Shown here: positions 17,559 to 26,384 of the stretch, piece after piece
Layout: each line of letters opens with the position of its first letter
Position numbering within the stretch: position 1 is the stretch's first letter
Assembly (NCBI GenBank): GCA_007135085.1
Contig: SLJM01000036.1
Span: forward strand, 1 to 62,752
Source: Myxococcales bacterium
GTDB taxonomy: Bacteria > Myxococcota_A > Bradymonadia > Bradymonadales > Bradymonadaceae
Length of the DNA stretch: 62,752 nucleotides
Direction: 5' to 3'
Program-made: the position numbers and the translations under genes
Notes under the pieces: model-generated
The model's input: only the letters and a program-made list of their open reading frames with translations
The model's database searches: none
Told to the model about the DNA's origin: nothing

Positions 17559-18266
17559 ATGAACCCAACCCGCCTTCCACATAGGATGACCGACGCCGCC
17601 GCCTGGTTTTTAGGTGCGGCCCTGGTCCTGGCTTATTGCCTGGTCGCCCCGACGGCGGCCTGGGCCGAAGAGTCCTGCGATGAATCGGCGGAAGAGACGC
17701 TGACGTCCATGGCCGAGGTAATGCTGGCCTCCGCCAAAAAAAGCGGGCCGCTTCTATCGCCGGTGCCCGAGATGGCGCCGGCCACCCCCTGCTCGCTGAG
17801 CCAATACGACTCGCCAGGCTATAATGTGTGCTACGCCGCCAACCCCCGGCCGATCTCGACGATGCCCAAATGGCTCGCCGAATTGCAGGCCGAAGATGTG
17901 GTCAGCGGCGTCCTCGATCAAATCGATCACTTCATCGCCGAAGATGCTCCCCCACGGCGGTCGGCCAGATCTGCTCTGTCGGCGTCGATGCTGGCGGAGC
18001 TCATCGAATTTTATGAACGCAGCGAAATGGGCGGCCACCCTCTGCCGATGTGTGTGGAGGGCCTGGACGTCGATAGTTGCGAGGCCATTCCCCCGGCGGC
18101 GGCGCTGGTCTTTAGCAACGCCACCATTCCCGTGGTCCGCCCCGCCGAGCTCTCCGATCCACCGCTGCGACTCACGGCAGAGATGATCCAGCCTCCGCTG
18201 GTCGACCTGCGCGTGGGACCGGCCGCCGAACACCGAACGACTCCGGATCGCCCGCCGCCGGCATGA
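17559..18266 (+). CDS. Hypothetical secreted protein
   Basis: 235 aa, no family recognised. A signal peptide ends near APTAAWA-EESC, so it is exported. The mature part has six or so cysteines (including CSLSQYD, VCYAAN and SCEAIPPAA) and a Pro-rich tail. It may be periplasmic. GGTGAG abuts the ATG at 17559; an in-frame ATG at 17586 also precedes the signal. Stands alone between the DAGK-like gene and the multi-DsbA genes and may serve as a disulfide-containing client of them, which is only inference from position. Confidence 0.6.
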   Translation: MNPTRLPHRMTDAAAWFLGAALVLAYCLVAPTAAWAEESCDESAEETLTSMAEVMLASAKKSGPLLSPVPEMAPATPCSLSQYDSPGYNVCYAANPRPISTMPKWLAELQAEDVVSGVLDQIDHFIAEDAPPRRSARSALSASMLAELIEFYERSEMGGHPLPMCVEGLDVDSCEAIPPAAALVFSNATIPVVRPAELSDPPLRLTAEMIQPPLVDLRVGPAAEHRTTPDRPPPA

Positions 18267-18417
18267 CACCGGCTCCCTGGCCGGTCTTCCACCCATCGAC
18301 ATTGCAGATCTGCACCCTTGTGCACCTCCCCCGAATTATGCCATGTAGTCGGCATGCTCCGGAACTATGTCGAAGTGTGGAACGGATGCACAACCACAAT
18401 AGCTCAAATCGAATACC

Positions 18418-18445
18418 CCGACATGCCGCGCTGTTGCGGCGTCGG
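18418..18445 (+). promoter_or_regulatory. Leader hairpin upstream of triple-DsbA gene
   Basis: Stem of CCGAC and GCCGC pairing with GCGGC and GTCGG (two-base bulge AT), loop GCTGTT, ending 32 bases before the ATG and just before the AAGGAG ribosome binding site (18462-18467). Could modulate translation or mark an upstream termination point; there is no T-run. Confidence 0.3.
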
Positions 18446-18477
18446 GAAATCATATCCTGATAAGGAGATTTAGACTC

Positions 18478-20490
18478 ATGGAAAACGCACAATCACAAGG
18501 ACAAGGCAGCGTGATCCTCATGGTGATCGCTGGCACCCTTCTGGGCTTCGGCCTGGGATGGTTCGTGGGCGTCAACAATGTATCGCCCGAGAGCGCTGAC
18601 GACACCCGAGCCGAGCAGGTCGCCGTCGACGGAGAATTGGCGGACAGCGATATTCTGCCCGTGGGCGACAGCCCCATTCTGGGCAACCCCAACGCACCGG
18701 TGACCATCGTGGAGTTCACCTCCATGCAGTGCCCCCACTGCGGCCGCGCCGGTGAGACCCTCAAGCAACTGGTGGAGCGCTATCCCGAAGACGTGCGACT
18801 GGTCTTCAAGCACTTCCCCCTTCGCATGCAGCAGCAGGCCCGACCGGCGTCGATCGCCGTGGAGGCCGCCCATCGCCAGGGCAAGGCTTTTGAGATGAAG
18901 GACGGTCTCTTTGCCCGCCTGAGCGACTATCGCAACAGCGATATGGAAGAACTGGCCTCGGAGATCGCCGAAGAGATCGGCCTCGACGTCGACCAGTTCC
19001 GCCAGGACTTCAACGACGACGCCGTGGCCGCCAAGGTCGACGCCGATCTGGAATTGGGCGGAAGAGTCGGCGTGCGCGGCACCCCTCACTTCTTCGTCAA
19101 CGGCGAAACCATGAGCGGCGCCCAGCCCCTGGACGCCTTCGCCGAGACCGTGGAGCGCAAGCTCGAAGAGGTCGCTCAGATGCGCGAAGACGGCGTGGCC
19201 GACGACCAGATCTACGTGGCCTCCATTCAGCGCCACCTCGGTGACGACGACGGCCCGGCTGAACGCGCCGCCGATCAGCCCCAGCGTGAAGCCGCCGACG
19301 TCCATATGGTCGACGTCCACGACGACGACGCCATCAAAGGCGCCGCCGAAGATGACGTGCTCGTGACCATCATGGAATTCTCCAGCTTCCAATGTCCCTT
19401 CTGCGCTCGCGGCGCCGAGACGATGCGACAACTTCTGGAAAAACACGGCGACGAAGTGCGCCTGGTCTTCAAGCACTTCCCCCTTGGTAACCAGCAAATG
19501 GCCGAGCCCGCCTCGCGAGCCGCCATCGCCGCCGGCAATCAGGGCAAATTCTGGGAGATGTACGACCTGATCTACGAAAACCAGCGTCAGCTCAGCGACG
19601 ACAAGCTCACCGAACTCGCCCAGCAGATCGGTGTGAATATGGACCGATGGCGAACCGACTGGGAAGCCTCGGAGACGGCCGAACTCGTCCAGCGCGCTCA
19701 GCGTGAAGGTCGATCCGCCGGCGTTCGCGGCACGCCGGGATTCTTGATCAACGGCATCGTCGTCAGCGGCGCCCAGCCCCTCAACGTCTTCGAAGGTCAT
19801 GTCCACGACCAGATCGAAATCGCCAAGAAGGTGCGCGAAGAGACCGGTAAGAGCGGAAACGAGCTCTACGCCGCGATCGTCGAGTACAATAAAGAGAACG
19901 CCGGCGGCGGCGCCGAAGCTCCCACCCCGGAGCGCGAGCCCGCTGCAGATGAGCCCACCGTCATCGACGAAGACGCTCTCTCCGTTGGCGACTCCTACTT
20001 CAAGGGGGCCGAAGACGCTCCGGTGACGATCTATGAATTCTCCAGCTTCCAATGCCCCTTCTGCGCTCGCGGCGGAGAGACCATGAAGCAGATCCTGGAG
20101 CGCTACGACGGCCAGGTCAAATTGGTCTACAAGAACTTCCCCCTTCCCTTCCAGCAGCAGAGTGAGCCCGCCGCGCGAGCCGCTCTTGCCGCCGGTGAGC
20201 AGGGCAAGTTCTGGGAGATGCACGGAGCGCTGTTCGACAACCAGCAGCGACTGGCCCAGGACGGCATTTTCGAAGAATTGGCCCGCAATATCGGTCTGAA
20301 TATGGACCAGTTCAAAGCCGACTTTGAAAGCGAAGCTATCGCCGAACAGGTCAAGGCCGAACAACGAGAAGGACAGTCCGTGGGTGTCCGTGGCACGCCG
20401 GCCTTTTTCGTCAACGGCGAAATGGTCAGCGGCGCCCAGCCCGTCGACGCCTTTGCCCGCATCATCGACCGACACCTCGAGGACAACTGA
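18478..20490 (+). CDS. Membrane-anchored protein with three tandem DsbA-like domains
   Basis: 670 aa. One N-terminal membrane segment (about 11-31, VILMVIAGTLLGFGLGWFVG) then three thioredoxin-fold DsbA-type domains (Thioredoxin_4) outside the membrane. Each has an intact active site: CPHC 85-88, CPFC 306-309, CPFC 526-529, each followed by a helical insert and the cis-Pro strand GVRGTPxFxxNG. Domains 2 and 3 are nearly identical in DNA around the active site, indicating recent duplication. Likely thiol oxidase or isomerase of the periplasm. AAGGAG lies 10 bases upstream of ATG. Followed by its own strong terminator. Three fused catalytic DsbA domains is unusual; standard proteins have one. 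Confidence 0.88.
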   Translation: MENAQSQGQGSVILMVIAGTLLGFGLGWFVGVNNVSPESADDTRAEQVAVDGELADSDILPVGDSPILGNPNAPVTIVEFTSMQCPHCGRAGETLKQLVERYPEDVRLVFKHFPLRMQQQARPASIAVEAAHRQGKAFEMKDGLFARLSDYRNSDMEELASEIAEEIGLDVDQFRQDFNDDAVAAKVDADLELGGRVGVRGTPHFFVNGETMSGAQPLDAFAETVERKLEEVAQMREDGVADDQIYVASIQRHLGDDDGPAERAADQPQREAADVHMVDVHDDDAIKGAAEDDVLVTIMEFSSFQCPFCARGAETMRQLLEKHGDEVRLVFKHFPLGNQQMAEPASRAAIAAGNQGKFWEMYDLIYENQRQLSDDKLTELAQQIGVNMDRWRTDWEASETAELVQRAQREGRSAGVRGTPGFLINGIVVSGAQPLNVFEGHVHDQIEIAKKVREETGKSGNELYAAIVEYNKENAGGGAEAPTPEREPAADEPTVIDEDALSVGDSYFKGAEDAPVTIYEFSSFQCPFCARGGETMKQILERYDGQVKLVYKNFPLPFQQQSEPAARAALAAGEQGKFWEMHGALFDNQQRLAQDGIFEELARNIGLNMDQFKADFESEAIAEQVKAEQREGQSVGVRGTPAFFVNGEMVSGAQPVDAFARIIDRHLEDN

Positions 20491-20520
20491 GCTTTTGCTG
20501 AGTTGACTCGAAGGTAGCTC

Positions 20521-20563
20521 GAACCCCCGTCGTTCCACTTTGGAGCGACGGGGGTTCTTTTTT
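20521..20563 (+). terminator. Rho-independent terminator after triple-DsbA gene
   Basis: 12-bp perfect stem GAACCCCCGTCG / CGACGGGGGTTC with further imperfect pairing above it, followed by TTTTTT. Confidence 0.92.
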
Positions 20564-20700
20564 CTGCGTCGAGTTCGCCCCCCGTCTCATCGAAGACCGA
20601 TCGAATACCACCGGTGGTCAATCGCCTCACTCTTGGCTAGGATGCGCCCGTGTCACATCTAAGAAAGTTGACTTACCAATCGAAAAACGAGGACTTACTC

Positions 20701-22050
20701 ATGAAGTTGAATAGGAAATTCACATTTGGTCTGGGCATCTTGCTCATCGCCGTATCTCTGACCTGGGGGGCCTGTTCGTCGGCCCCGGACACATCTGACG
20801 AAGAGGTGGCCGAACAACAGGCCGAACAACAGGCCGAACAACCGGTCCATCAGTTCGCCGATAGCGACCAGATTCCCGTGGGTGACAGCCCCATTCTGGG
20901 CAATCCCGACGCCCCGGTGACCATCGTCGAATTCTCGTCCATGCAATGCCCCTTCTGCGGCCGCGCCGCAGAGACCCTCGATCAATTGCTGGAGCGCTAT
21001 CCCGGCCAGGTGCGAGTGGTCTTCAAACACTTCCCGCTGTCTATGCAGCAACAGGCGCGCCCGGCCTCGATCGCCGTGGAAGCTGCCCATCAGCAGGGGC
21101 AAGCCTTCGAGATGAAGAGCGCTCTCTTCACTCGCCTACAAGATTACCGCCGTTATGCGGGCCAGATGGAGGAGTTGGGCGCCGAAGTGGCTGAGCAGAT
21201 CGGTCTGGACGTGGAGCAATTTCGCCGGGATTTCAACGACTCCGTGCTGGCCGCGAGAGTCGATGAGGACTTGAGATTAGGCGCCACACTGGGCGTGCGC
21301 GGTACTCCCGCCTTCTTTATCAATGGCGAGATGGTCAGCGGCGCCCAGCCACTGAATAAATTCGCCGAAGTCGTAGAGCGAAAATTGATCCAGATCGAGG
21401 AACTGGAAGCACAAGGGGTGGACCGACGTGAGCTCTATGCGGTAGCCGTCGATCACAACCTGGCCGCCGCCGAACAAGCCGCCCCCCCGGCACCTGAGCC
21501 CGCACCGGAACGACAGCCCACGATCATCGGCGAAGACGACCTGTCCATCGGCAACTCCCACGTCAAAGGCGCCGAAGGCGCCCCGGTGACGATCTACGAA
21601 TTCTCCAGTTTCCAATGCCCCTTCTGTGCTCGCTCGGCAGAGACCATGCGCCAGATTCTCGACGAATACGACGGGCAGGTCCGCCTGGTGTACAAAAACT
21701 TCCCCCTCGCCTTTCAGGAACACAGCGAGCCCGCCGCACGAGCCGCTCTGGCCGCCGGTGAACAGGGCAAATTCTGGGAAATGCACCAGGCCCTCTTCGA
21801 GCATCAGCGAGAATTTGCTCAGGCCGGACGCTTTGAAGAGCTGGCCGCCGATCTGGGCCTAGATGTGGAACAATTTTTGGCCGATATGAACAGCGACGCC
21901 ATCGCCGAGCAGGTCAAATCAGAGGTGGCCGAAGGTCGAAGCGTCGGCGTGCGCGGCACGCCGGCCTTCTTCATCAATGGCGAGATGGTCAGCGGTGCTC
22001 GGCCTATCGATGACTTTCGTGAGGTCATCGACCGCCACCTCGAGAAGTGA
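20701..22050 (+). CDS. Lipoprotein with two tandem DsbA-like domains
   Basis: 449 aa. Lipoprotein signal ending SLTWGAC (lipid on Cys25), a short Glu/Gln-rich linker with a repeated AEQQ unit, then two DsbA-type domains with CPFC at 83-86 and 306-309 and cis-Pro loops GVRGTPAFFINGE in both. Domain 1 matches domain 1 of the upstream triple protein (shared PVGDSPILGNP, HFPLxMQQQARPASIAVEAAH) and domain 2 matches its domain 3, so the two genes share an ancestor. ATG 20701 begins the signal; the frame extends upstream to a GTG at 20650 that would bury it. The last 26 bases overlap tail-to-tail with the C69 hydrolase gene. Function: envelope thiol oxidoreductase, lipid-anchored. Confidence 0.88.
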   Translation: MKLNRKFTFGLGILLIAVSLTWGACSSAPDTSDEEVAEQQAEQQAEQPVHQFADSDQIPVGDSPILGNPDAPVTIVEFSSMQCPFCGRAAETLDQLLERYPGQVRVVFKHFPLSMQQQARPASIAVEAAHQQGQAFEMKSALFTRLQDYRRYAGQMEELGAEVAEQIGLDVEQFRRDFNDSVLAARVDEDLRLGATLGVRGTPAFFINGEMVSGAQPLNKFAEVVERKLIQIEELEAQGVDRRELYAVAVDHNLAAAEQAAPPAPEPAPERQPTIIGEDDLSIGNSHVKGAEGAPVTIYEFSSFQCPFCARSAETMRQILDEYDGQVRLVYKNFPLAFQEHSEPAARAALAAGEQGKFWEMHQALFEHQREFAQAGRFEELAADLGLDVEQFLADMNSDAIAEQVKSEVAEGRSVGVRGTPAFFINGEMVSGARPIDDFREVIDRHLEK

Positions 22051-23323
22051 GGGGCATCTGGTCTAACCAACTCTGATATTGCCAGAAGAGCGACGTCGGT
22101 GAGATTCGTCGACGACTTCCGCCGATGGCGTCGGCCCAGGTGCCGACCCGTCGGCGGTGTTCTTTCCACAACTCGACGGGGTGGTCGGTGTCGATTTTGC
22201 CCTCCCGTCGGCGAAGCTCTGCAAGCTCGGCGCGCACCTGATCGGGCAATTCCATCTGAGCGGCCAGGGCGCGCCGATGGAATAATTCGTGACGCCAGAA
22301 CAGGCTCTTATCGTCGAAGCGCCCCGCCGGCCGCGGCCCGAGCTCGCCCAACTCGCCATGCAGGCTAACCGGCTTAAAGACGCTCAGACAGGGTGAGGAC
22401 GTGCCCGTGAGCCAGTGAGATTGGCCGTCTTCGCCGAGGCGACTGACCATGGATCCCACGGTCTGACCCGCCGTGCGCGTCGGCAGCCAGGAGGCGTGGG
22501 CGCAGGGAGCGGCCATGCGGATTCCCTTCGTCGGCGAACGGCCACCGTGGTTTCGCAAGGCGTCGATCATATGAGCCACCCGTAGATCTGGCTTATGTCG
22601 GCTCAGATCGCTCATGGTGCAACGCCTCCGGGCCACGGCGCCGGCCAAAAAATTCATCAGGGGATCACCGAAGGCCTTGTCGAATCGAAATTTCGCTTTT
22701 GACTCCGCCCAGCCTCGCTCCACGGCAAATTCGACGGCCCCGTCGCTGATGCGATCGAAATTTGCGCCGATGGTCAATCCGTTGGAAAGGCTCCAGACGG
22801 TGCGAACCCTTCGTGCAGCCCAGAAGTCGCCCGCCGTCTCCAGGACCCAGGCCTGGCCGGGATCGGCGATGATGAAGGAGCTGTGGTATCGAAAATTGGG
22901 GTGGCGATAACCGCACCGTCCACCCTGGCCGAAACGCTCCAGGTGATCGATGATGGTCGCCATAGCGTCGGCGGCTGTGGGAGCGCGCTCCAGAGCGATC
23001 CGGACCAGATCCATTCCCGTCAGCCCCGATTTCGGGACGTCAAAGCGGGTAAAGACGGCCTGATTTCCTATGACCACCCCCTGGTCGTTGGCGCCCATTT
23101 CGGCGCCCCACATCCAGAACGGCCGGCATAGGACGGTGCGAAAGGTGCGCCGGGCCTGGGGGATCTCGATCCAGGTCGCGCGCAGGATCGTCCCCGGCCG
23201 ATGCTCTCGCCCCTTGCAGAGCTCGACGGCCTGGGCCTCACCGGGTTCGCGATCGCTATTTTTGGCAAATAGCACGGCCCCATCGGCGGTAGCAGCGGGG
23301 GCGGCGACCAGGGTATCACACAT
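22025..23323 (-). CDS. Secernin-like peptidase family C69 hydrolase
   Basis: 432 aa. Starts MCDTLVAAPAATADG and continues LFAKNSDREPGEAQAV, the pattern of secernins and C69 dipeptidases, which are N-terminal-nucleophile hydrolases where Cys2 becomes the nucleophile after Met removal. Further family features are MGANDQGVVIGNQAVF and ETAGDFWAARRV. Substrate probably a dipeptide or other amide; not determinable. It runs against the multi-DsbA genes: its stop lies inside the 20701-22050 gene (26-base overlap) and its start is 66 bases from the next DsbA-like gene, with which it shares a divergent promoter region. No signal peptide, so cytoplasmic. Confidence 0.85.
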   Translation of the reverse strand: MCDTLVAAPAATADGAVLFAKNSDREPGEAQAVELCKGREHRPGTILRATWIEIPQARRTFRTVLCRPFWMWGAEMGANDQGVVIGNQAVFTRFDVPKSGLTGMDLVRIALERAPTAADAMATIIDHLERFGQGGRCGYRHPNFRYHSSFIIADPGQAWVLETAGDFWAARRVRTVWSLSNGLTIGANFDRISDGAVEFAVERGWAESKAKFRFDKAFGDPLMNFLAGAVARRRCTMSDLSRHKPDLRVAHMIDALRNHGGRSPTKGIRMAAPCAHASWLPTRTAGQTVGSMVSRLGEDGQSHWLTGTSSPCLSVFKPVSLHGELGELGPRPAGRFDDKSLFWRHELFHRRALAAQMELPDQVRAELAELRRREGKIDTDHPVELWKEHRRRVGTWADAIGGSRRRISPTSLFWQYQSWLDQMPLTSRGGGR

Positions 23324-23389
23324 AGCTCGACTCGTTGGTTGAATTCAGCTCGTGGAAAATTCGTGACTCTAAGCTCTACGACAAAATTC

Positions 23390-24772
23390 ATGTTCGGCGC
23401 AAACCTCAAGTGGTTTGGCCTCGCTCTGATGGGGGCTCTTTTGGCCGCGGCCTGCACCACCGGATCGGGCCTGCCCGACGCAGAAGGAGAGGTACAAGCA
23501 GAAGTAGAAGGACAGGAGAAGGTGGCGCTCGAGGACAGCCCGATTCTTCCCGTGGGCGCCAGCCCCACCATCGGCGCCGACGACGCCTGGGTGACCGTCG
23601 TGGTCTTCGCCGACTTCCAATGTCCCTTCAGCGCCCGACTGGCGGCCACGCTGGACGAGGTCTTCCACGGCGTCGACGAGGGCATTGTGCGGCGAGTCTT
23701 CAAATACCACCCCCGACAGGGCAGCGAGGGCTCCTTAAAAGCTGCCCGCGCCGCCGAAGCCGCCCATCGCCAGGGCAAATTCTGGGAGATGCACGACCAC
23801 CTCTTTGACGCCTTTGCCGACCTCGGGGGCGATGATATCGACCAGGTCATCGCCGAGATTGCAGTCCATATTGACCTCGATCTCGACCGCTTCCACCGGG
23901 ATATGGAAGAGCAGACCCTCCACCGCCGGGTCGACGACGACCTCGCCCTGGCGGCGAATTTGGAGTTGGCCCAGGAACCGGCGGTCTTCGTCAGCGGCGG
24001 GTATATCGCGGGCGTGCGCTCCCATATCACCTACGTGGAGGCCGTCACCCAGCTCTACGCCGCCCTTCGTCAGGCCGTGAGCCAGGGCGATATGGAGCGC
24101 TCACAGGTCTATCGTCAGTCTGTAGAAGCCCTCTTCGAACATACCCGCCAGGCCGGGGCCGCCTCTCGCCGCGCCGCCCCCTCGGTGGTAGAAGTTCCCA
24201 TCGGCGGCGACGCTCCTGCCACAGGCCCCATCGACGACGCCGTCGTTCAGATCGGGGCCTTTATCAATCTCGGCGCCGACCCCACCCTGGAGATGCTCCG
24301 ATTGCTCTTATACGAACTCGATGACCATGAGGATGATCTACGCCTGACCTTCTTTCATCTTCCCCACAGCGACGACACCACAGCGCATCTGGCCCATCGA
24401 GCGTTGGAGGGAGCCCGATCGGGCGATGAAGTCCGAGAACTCCTCACCTGGCTCAGCGATGAGGACAACCGGTGGCGCGACGATCCCGATCGACTCCAGG
24501 ACTATCTCGATGAACAGGGGATCACAGCCGCTGACGAGAGGGACTTCGATCGAGCCTGGCGAGCCGATCTCAACGCAGCCGACGACTACGACGTCTACGC
24601 CACGCCGACGATCTTCATCAACGGCATCCCCCTGGCGGGCCTGCGCGACAGGGAGGAATTAATGCGCGTCGTCGACGAACAGCGCCAGCTGGGACGAGCC
24701 TTGAGAGACGACCAGGAGCTAGATGGATGGGAGCTGTACGAGAGGGCCGTGGAGATGAACCAACAGCGGTAA
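23390..24772 (+). CDS. Degenerate double DsbA-like lipoprotein
   Basis: 460 aa. Lipoprotein signal with lipobox LAAAC (Cys22). Domain 1 keeps the first active-site Cys but has Ser for the second (CPFS, 78-81). Domain 2 has no cysteine at the equivalent place (FINLGADPTLEML) while keeping the cis-Pro loop (YATPTIFINGI); domain 1 has lost the usual TP loop (LAQEPAVFVSGG). Thus it cannot cycle as a normal DsbA. It may bind thiols, act as a chaperone or partner for the two upstream catalytic paralogues, or form mixed disulfides only. ATG 23390 starts the signal; a TTG at 23339 is in frame upstream. Ends 14 bases from the convergent MgtC/DUF4010 gene. Confidence 0.82.
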   Translation: MFGANLKWFGLALMGALLAAACTTGSGLPDAEGEVQAEVEGQEKVALEDSPILPVGASPTIGADDAWVTVVVFADFQCPFSARLAATLDEVFHGVDEGIVRRVFKYHPRQGSEGSLKAARAAEAAHRQGKFWEMHDHLFDAFADLGGDDIDQVIAEIAVHIDLDLDRFHRDMEEQTLHRRVDDDLALAANLELAQEPAVFVSGGYIAGVRSHITYVEAVTQLYAALRQAVSQGDMERSQVYRQSVEALFEHTRQAGAASRRAAPSVVEVPIGGDAPATGPIDDAVVQIGAFINLGADPTLEMLRLLLYELDDHEDDLRLTFFHLPHSDDTTAHLAHRALEGARSGDEVRELLTWLSDEDNRWRDDPDRLQDYLDEQGITAADERDFDRAWRADLNAADDYDVYATPTIFINGIPLAGLRDREELMRVVDEQRQLGRALRDDQELDGWELYERAVEMNQQR

Positions 24773-24786
24773 TGGCCGGCGCTCTC

Positions 24787-26118
24787 TTATAAGAAAAACG
24801 ACACGCCCAGACCGACGGCAAAGATCGGGAATAGGCCGGCCGTGACGTAGCCGCCCAGCTTGCGGTTGCCCACGATGCTGGCCATCACGGCCTTGACGAT
24901 GCTGTTGGCCAAAATGGCGATCACGATCGACTGGGTGGCCACAGAGGCGCTGATCTCGCCGAGATTCTCCATGCGAGCCACGGCCAGGCTGATGGCGTTG
25001 GTCTCGGCCAACCCGCCAAAGACGGCGGCCACGTAGATGGCGCCGCCTCCGTAGAGCTCCTGCAGGAGGTTGGCGCCGCCGATGATGAGCATCAGAAGGG
25101 CCGCAAATTTCAGGGCCGGCACCAACTCGAAGGGGTTGCGGATATCGAGCTCCGGATCTTCGTCGGCCAGCTCCTCCAGTTCGTCATCACCGTCGCTGCT
25201 CTCCTGCTCTTCTTTTCTGGTCATATGCCGGTGCAAGACGATCCACATTCCCCCGGCGATAAGCGATCCGGGAATGGCCATGGCCACAAAGGGCACCCAT
25301 AAGGTGGCGATGAGCGAGACGTTGATCACCGCCACTGCCACGGTGACTCGAAAGAACATAAACGCCGTGGCCAGCATGATCGCAAAGGCCGCCGCCAGGG
25401 TCACCGTCCTGGAGTCCGGTTGTTTTCGCACCTGCCGGGCCATCGCCAGGGTGACCGCCGTGCTCGAGGCCATGCCCCCCAGGACTCCTGTAAGGGTCAG
25501 GCCCCGCCGGGTGCCCATAAAGCGAATGGCGAAATAGGCCATGAAGCTGATCCCGCTGATCAGCACCACGAGCAGCCAGATCTCACGGGGGTTGTAGATC
25601 CCCCAGGGATCGACGGGCTCGTTGGGCAGCAGGGGAAGCAGGACCACCGTGACCAGCAAGAACTTCATCGTCGAGATGATCTCCGCCGGCGTCAAAAGGC
25701 GGACAAAGGAGCTGGTATAGCGCTTGGACGCCAACACGGCGGCCACGATCACGGCCAGGCTGGCCGCAAATAAAGGGTTCGACGGCACGAGCACGCCGAT
25801 GACGAAGACCACCATCGCCGACACCTGGGTGGTGATCCCCACCTCGTGTTCGGTGGCCCGGCGCTCGTGCCAGAAAAAAGCCACCAGAAGAGCGAAATAG
25901 CCAATGCCGACCACGTAGACCAGACCGTTCATCACGGTCTCGGCCAACACGGCGGAGGTGCCCAGCAAGGAGGCCAGGGCAAAGGTGCGCATCCCCACCG
26001 AACCAAAGGGACTCTCATCGTCGCGGTGGCTCTGGCGCTCCAGGCCAACGATGCCGCCCAGAGCGAGGCTGATCACCACGGCGCGGATGAGCGTCCAATC
26101 CATGGTTGCTACGTCCAC
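24787..26118 (-). CDS. MgtC/SapB-DUF4010 family membrane protein
   Basis: 443 aa with about 11-12 hydrophobic segments. The N-terminal part (GGIVGLERQSHRDDE, GMRTFALASLLG) is MgtC/SapB-like, and the C-terminal half with GVLGGMASSTAVTLAMA and GGLAETNAISLAVA is the DUF4010 membrane domain. The two are often fused. A charged loop near residue 290-320 (KEEQESSDGDDELEELADEDPE) is cytoplasmic-like. Role uncertain; MgtC relatives affect Mg homeostasis or ATP synthase in pathogens, but this fused type is not characterised to my knowledge. GTG start at 26118 has GGAGAG 7 bases upstream; ATG at 26103 is an alternative. Confidence 0.82.
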   Translation of the reverse strand: MDVATMDWTLIRAVVISLALGGIVGLERQSHRDDESPFGSVGMRTFALASLLGTSAVLAETVMNGLVYVVGIGYFALLVAFFWHERRATEHEVGITTQVSAMVVFVIGVLVPSNPLFAASLAVIVAAVLASKRYTSSFVRLLTPAEIISTMKFLLVTVVLLPLLPNEPVDPWGIYNPREIWLLVVLISGISFMAYFAIRFMGTRRGLTLTGVLGGMASSTAVTLAMARQVRKQPDSRTVTLAAAFAIMLATAFMFFRVTVAVAVINVSLIATLWVPFVAMAIPGSLIAGGMWIVLHRHMTRKEEQESSDGDDELEELADEDPELDIRNPFELVPALKFAALLMLIIGGANLLQELYGGGAIYVAAVFGGLAETNAISLAVARMENLGEISASVATQSIVIAILANSIVKAVMASIVGNRKLGGYVTAGLFPIFAVGLGVSFFL

Positions 26119-26384
26119 AGGAACTCTCTCCGTCGATCGTCAGGTGGGGTTAGAGTCATCACAGCAAATGATGACATCGATCGGGGGGAAAGGCCAGAAA
26201 TCAGGGCGGTGAAAAGAAATCCGAAATTTGGGCCTTGTACAATTGGCGCCAGCGTTTATTCTGCCACCATCTCAGTACCAGCAGTACAACCCTCCGGGGG
26301 TCGTATCGAAGTCCGCAGTCCGGCACGGGCCTATTTGTCCTAAGACGAATTAATACCGAACCGCTCTGAGGAGACCAATAATCG
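26119..26384. other. Divergent intergenic region
   Basis: 266 bases between the minus-strand MgtC/DUF4010 gene and the ALDH-like gene. More AT-rich than its surroundings. I see no convincing -35/-10 pair or hairpin, though promoters for both genes must lie here. GAGGAG precedes the ALDH-like ATG by about 11 bases. Confidence 0.5.
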
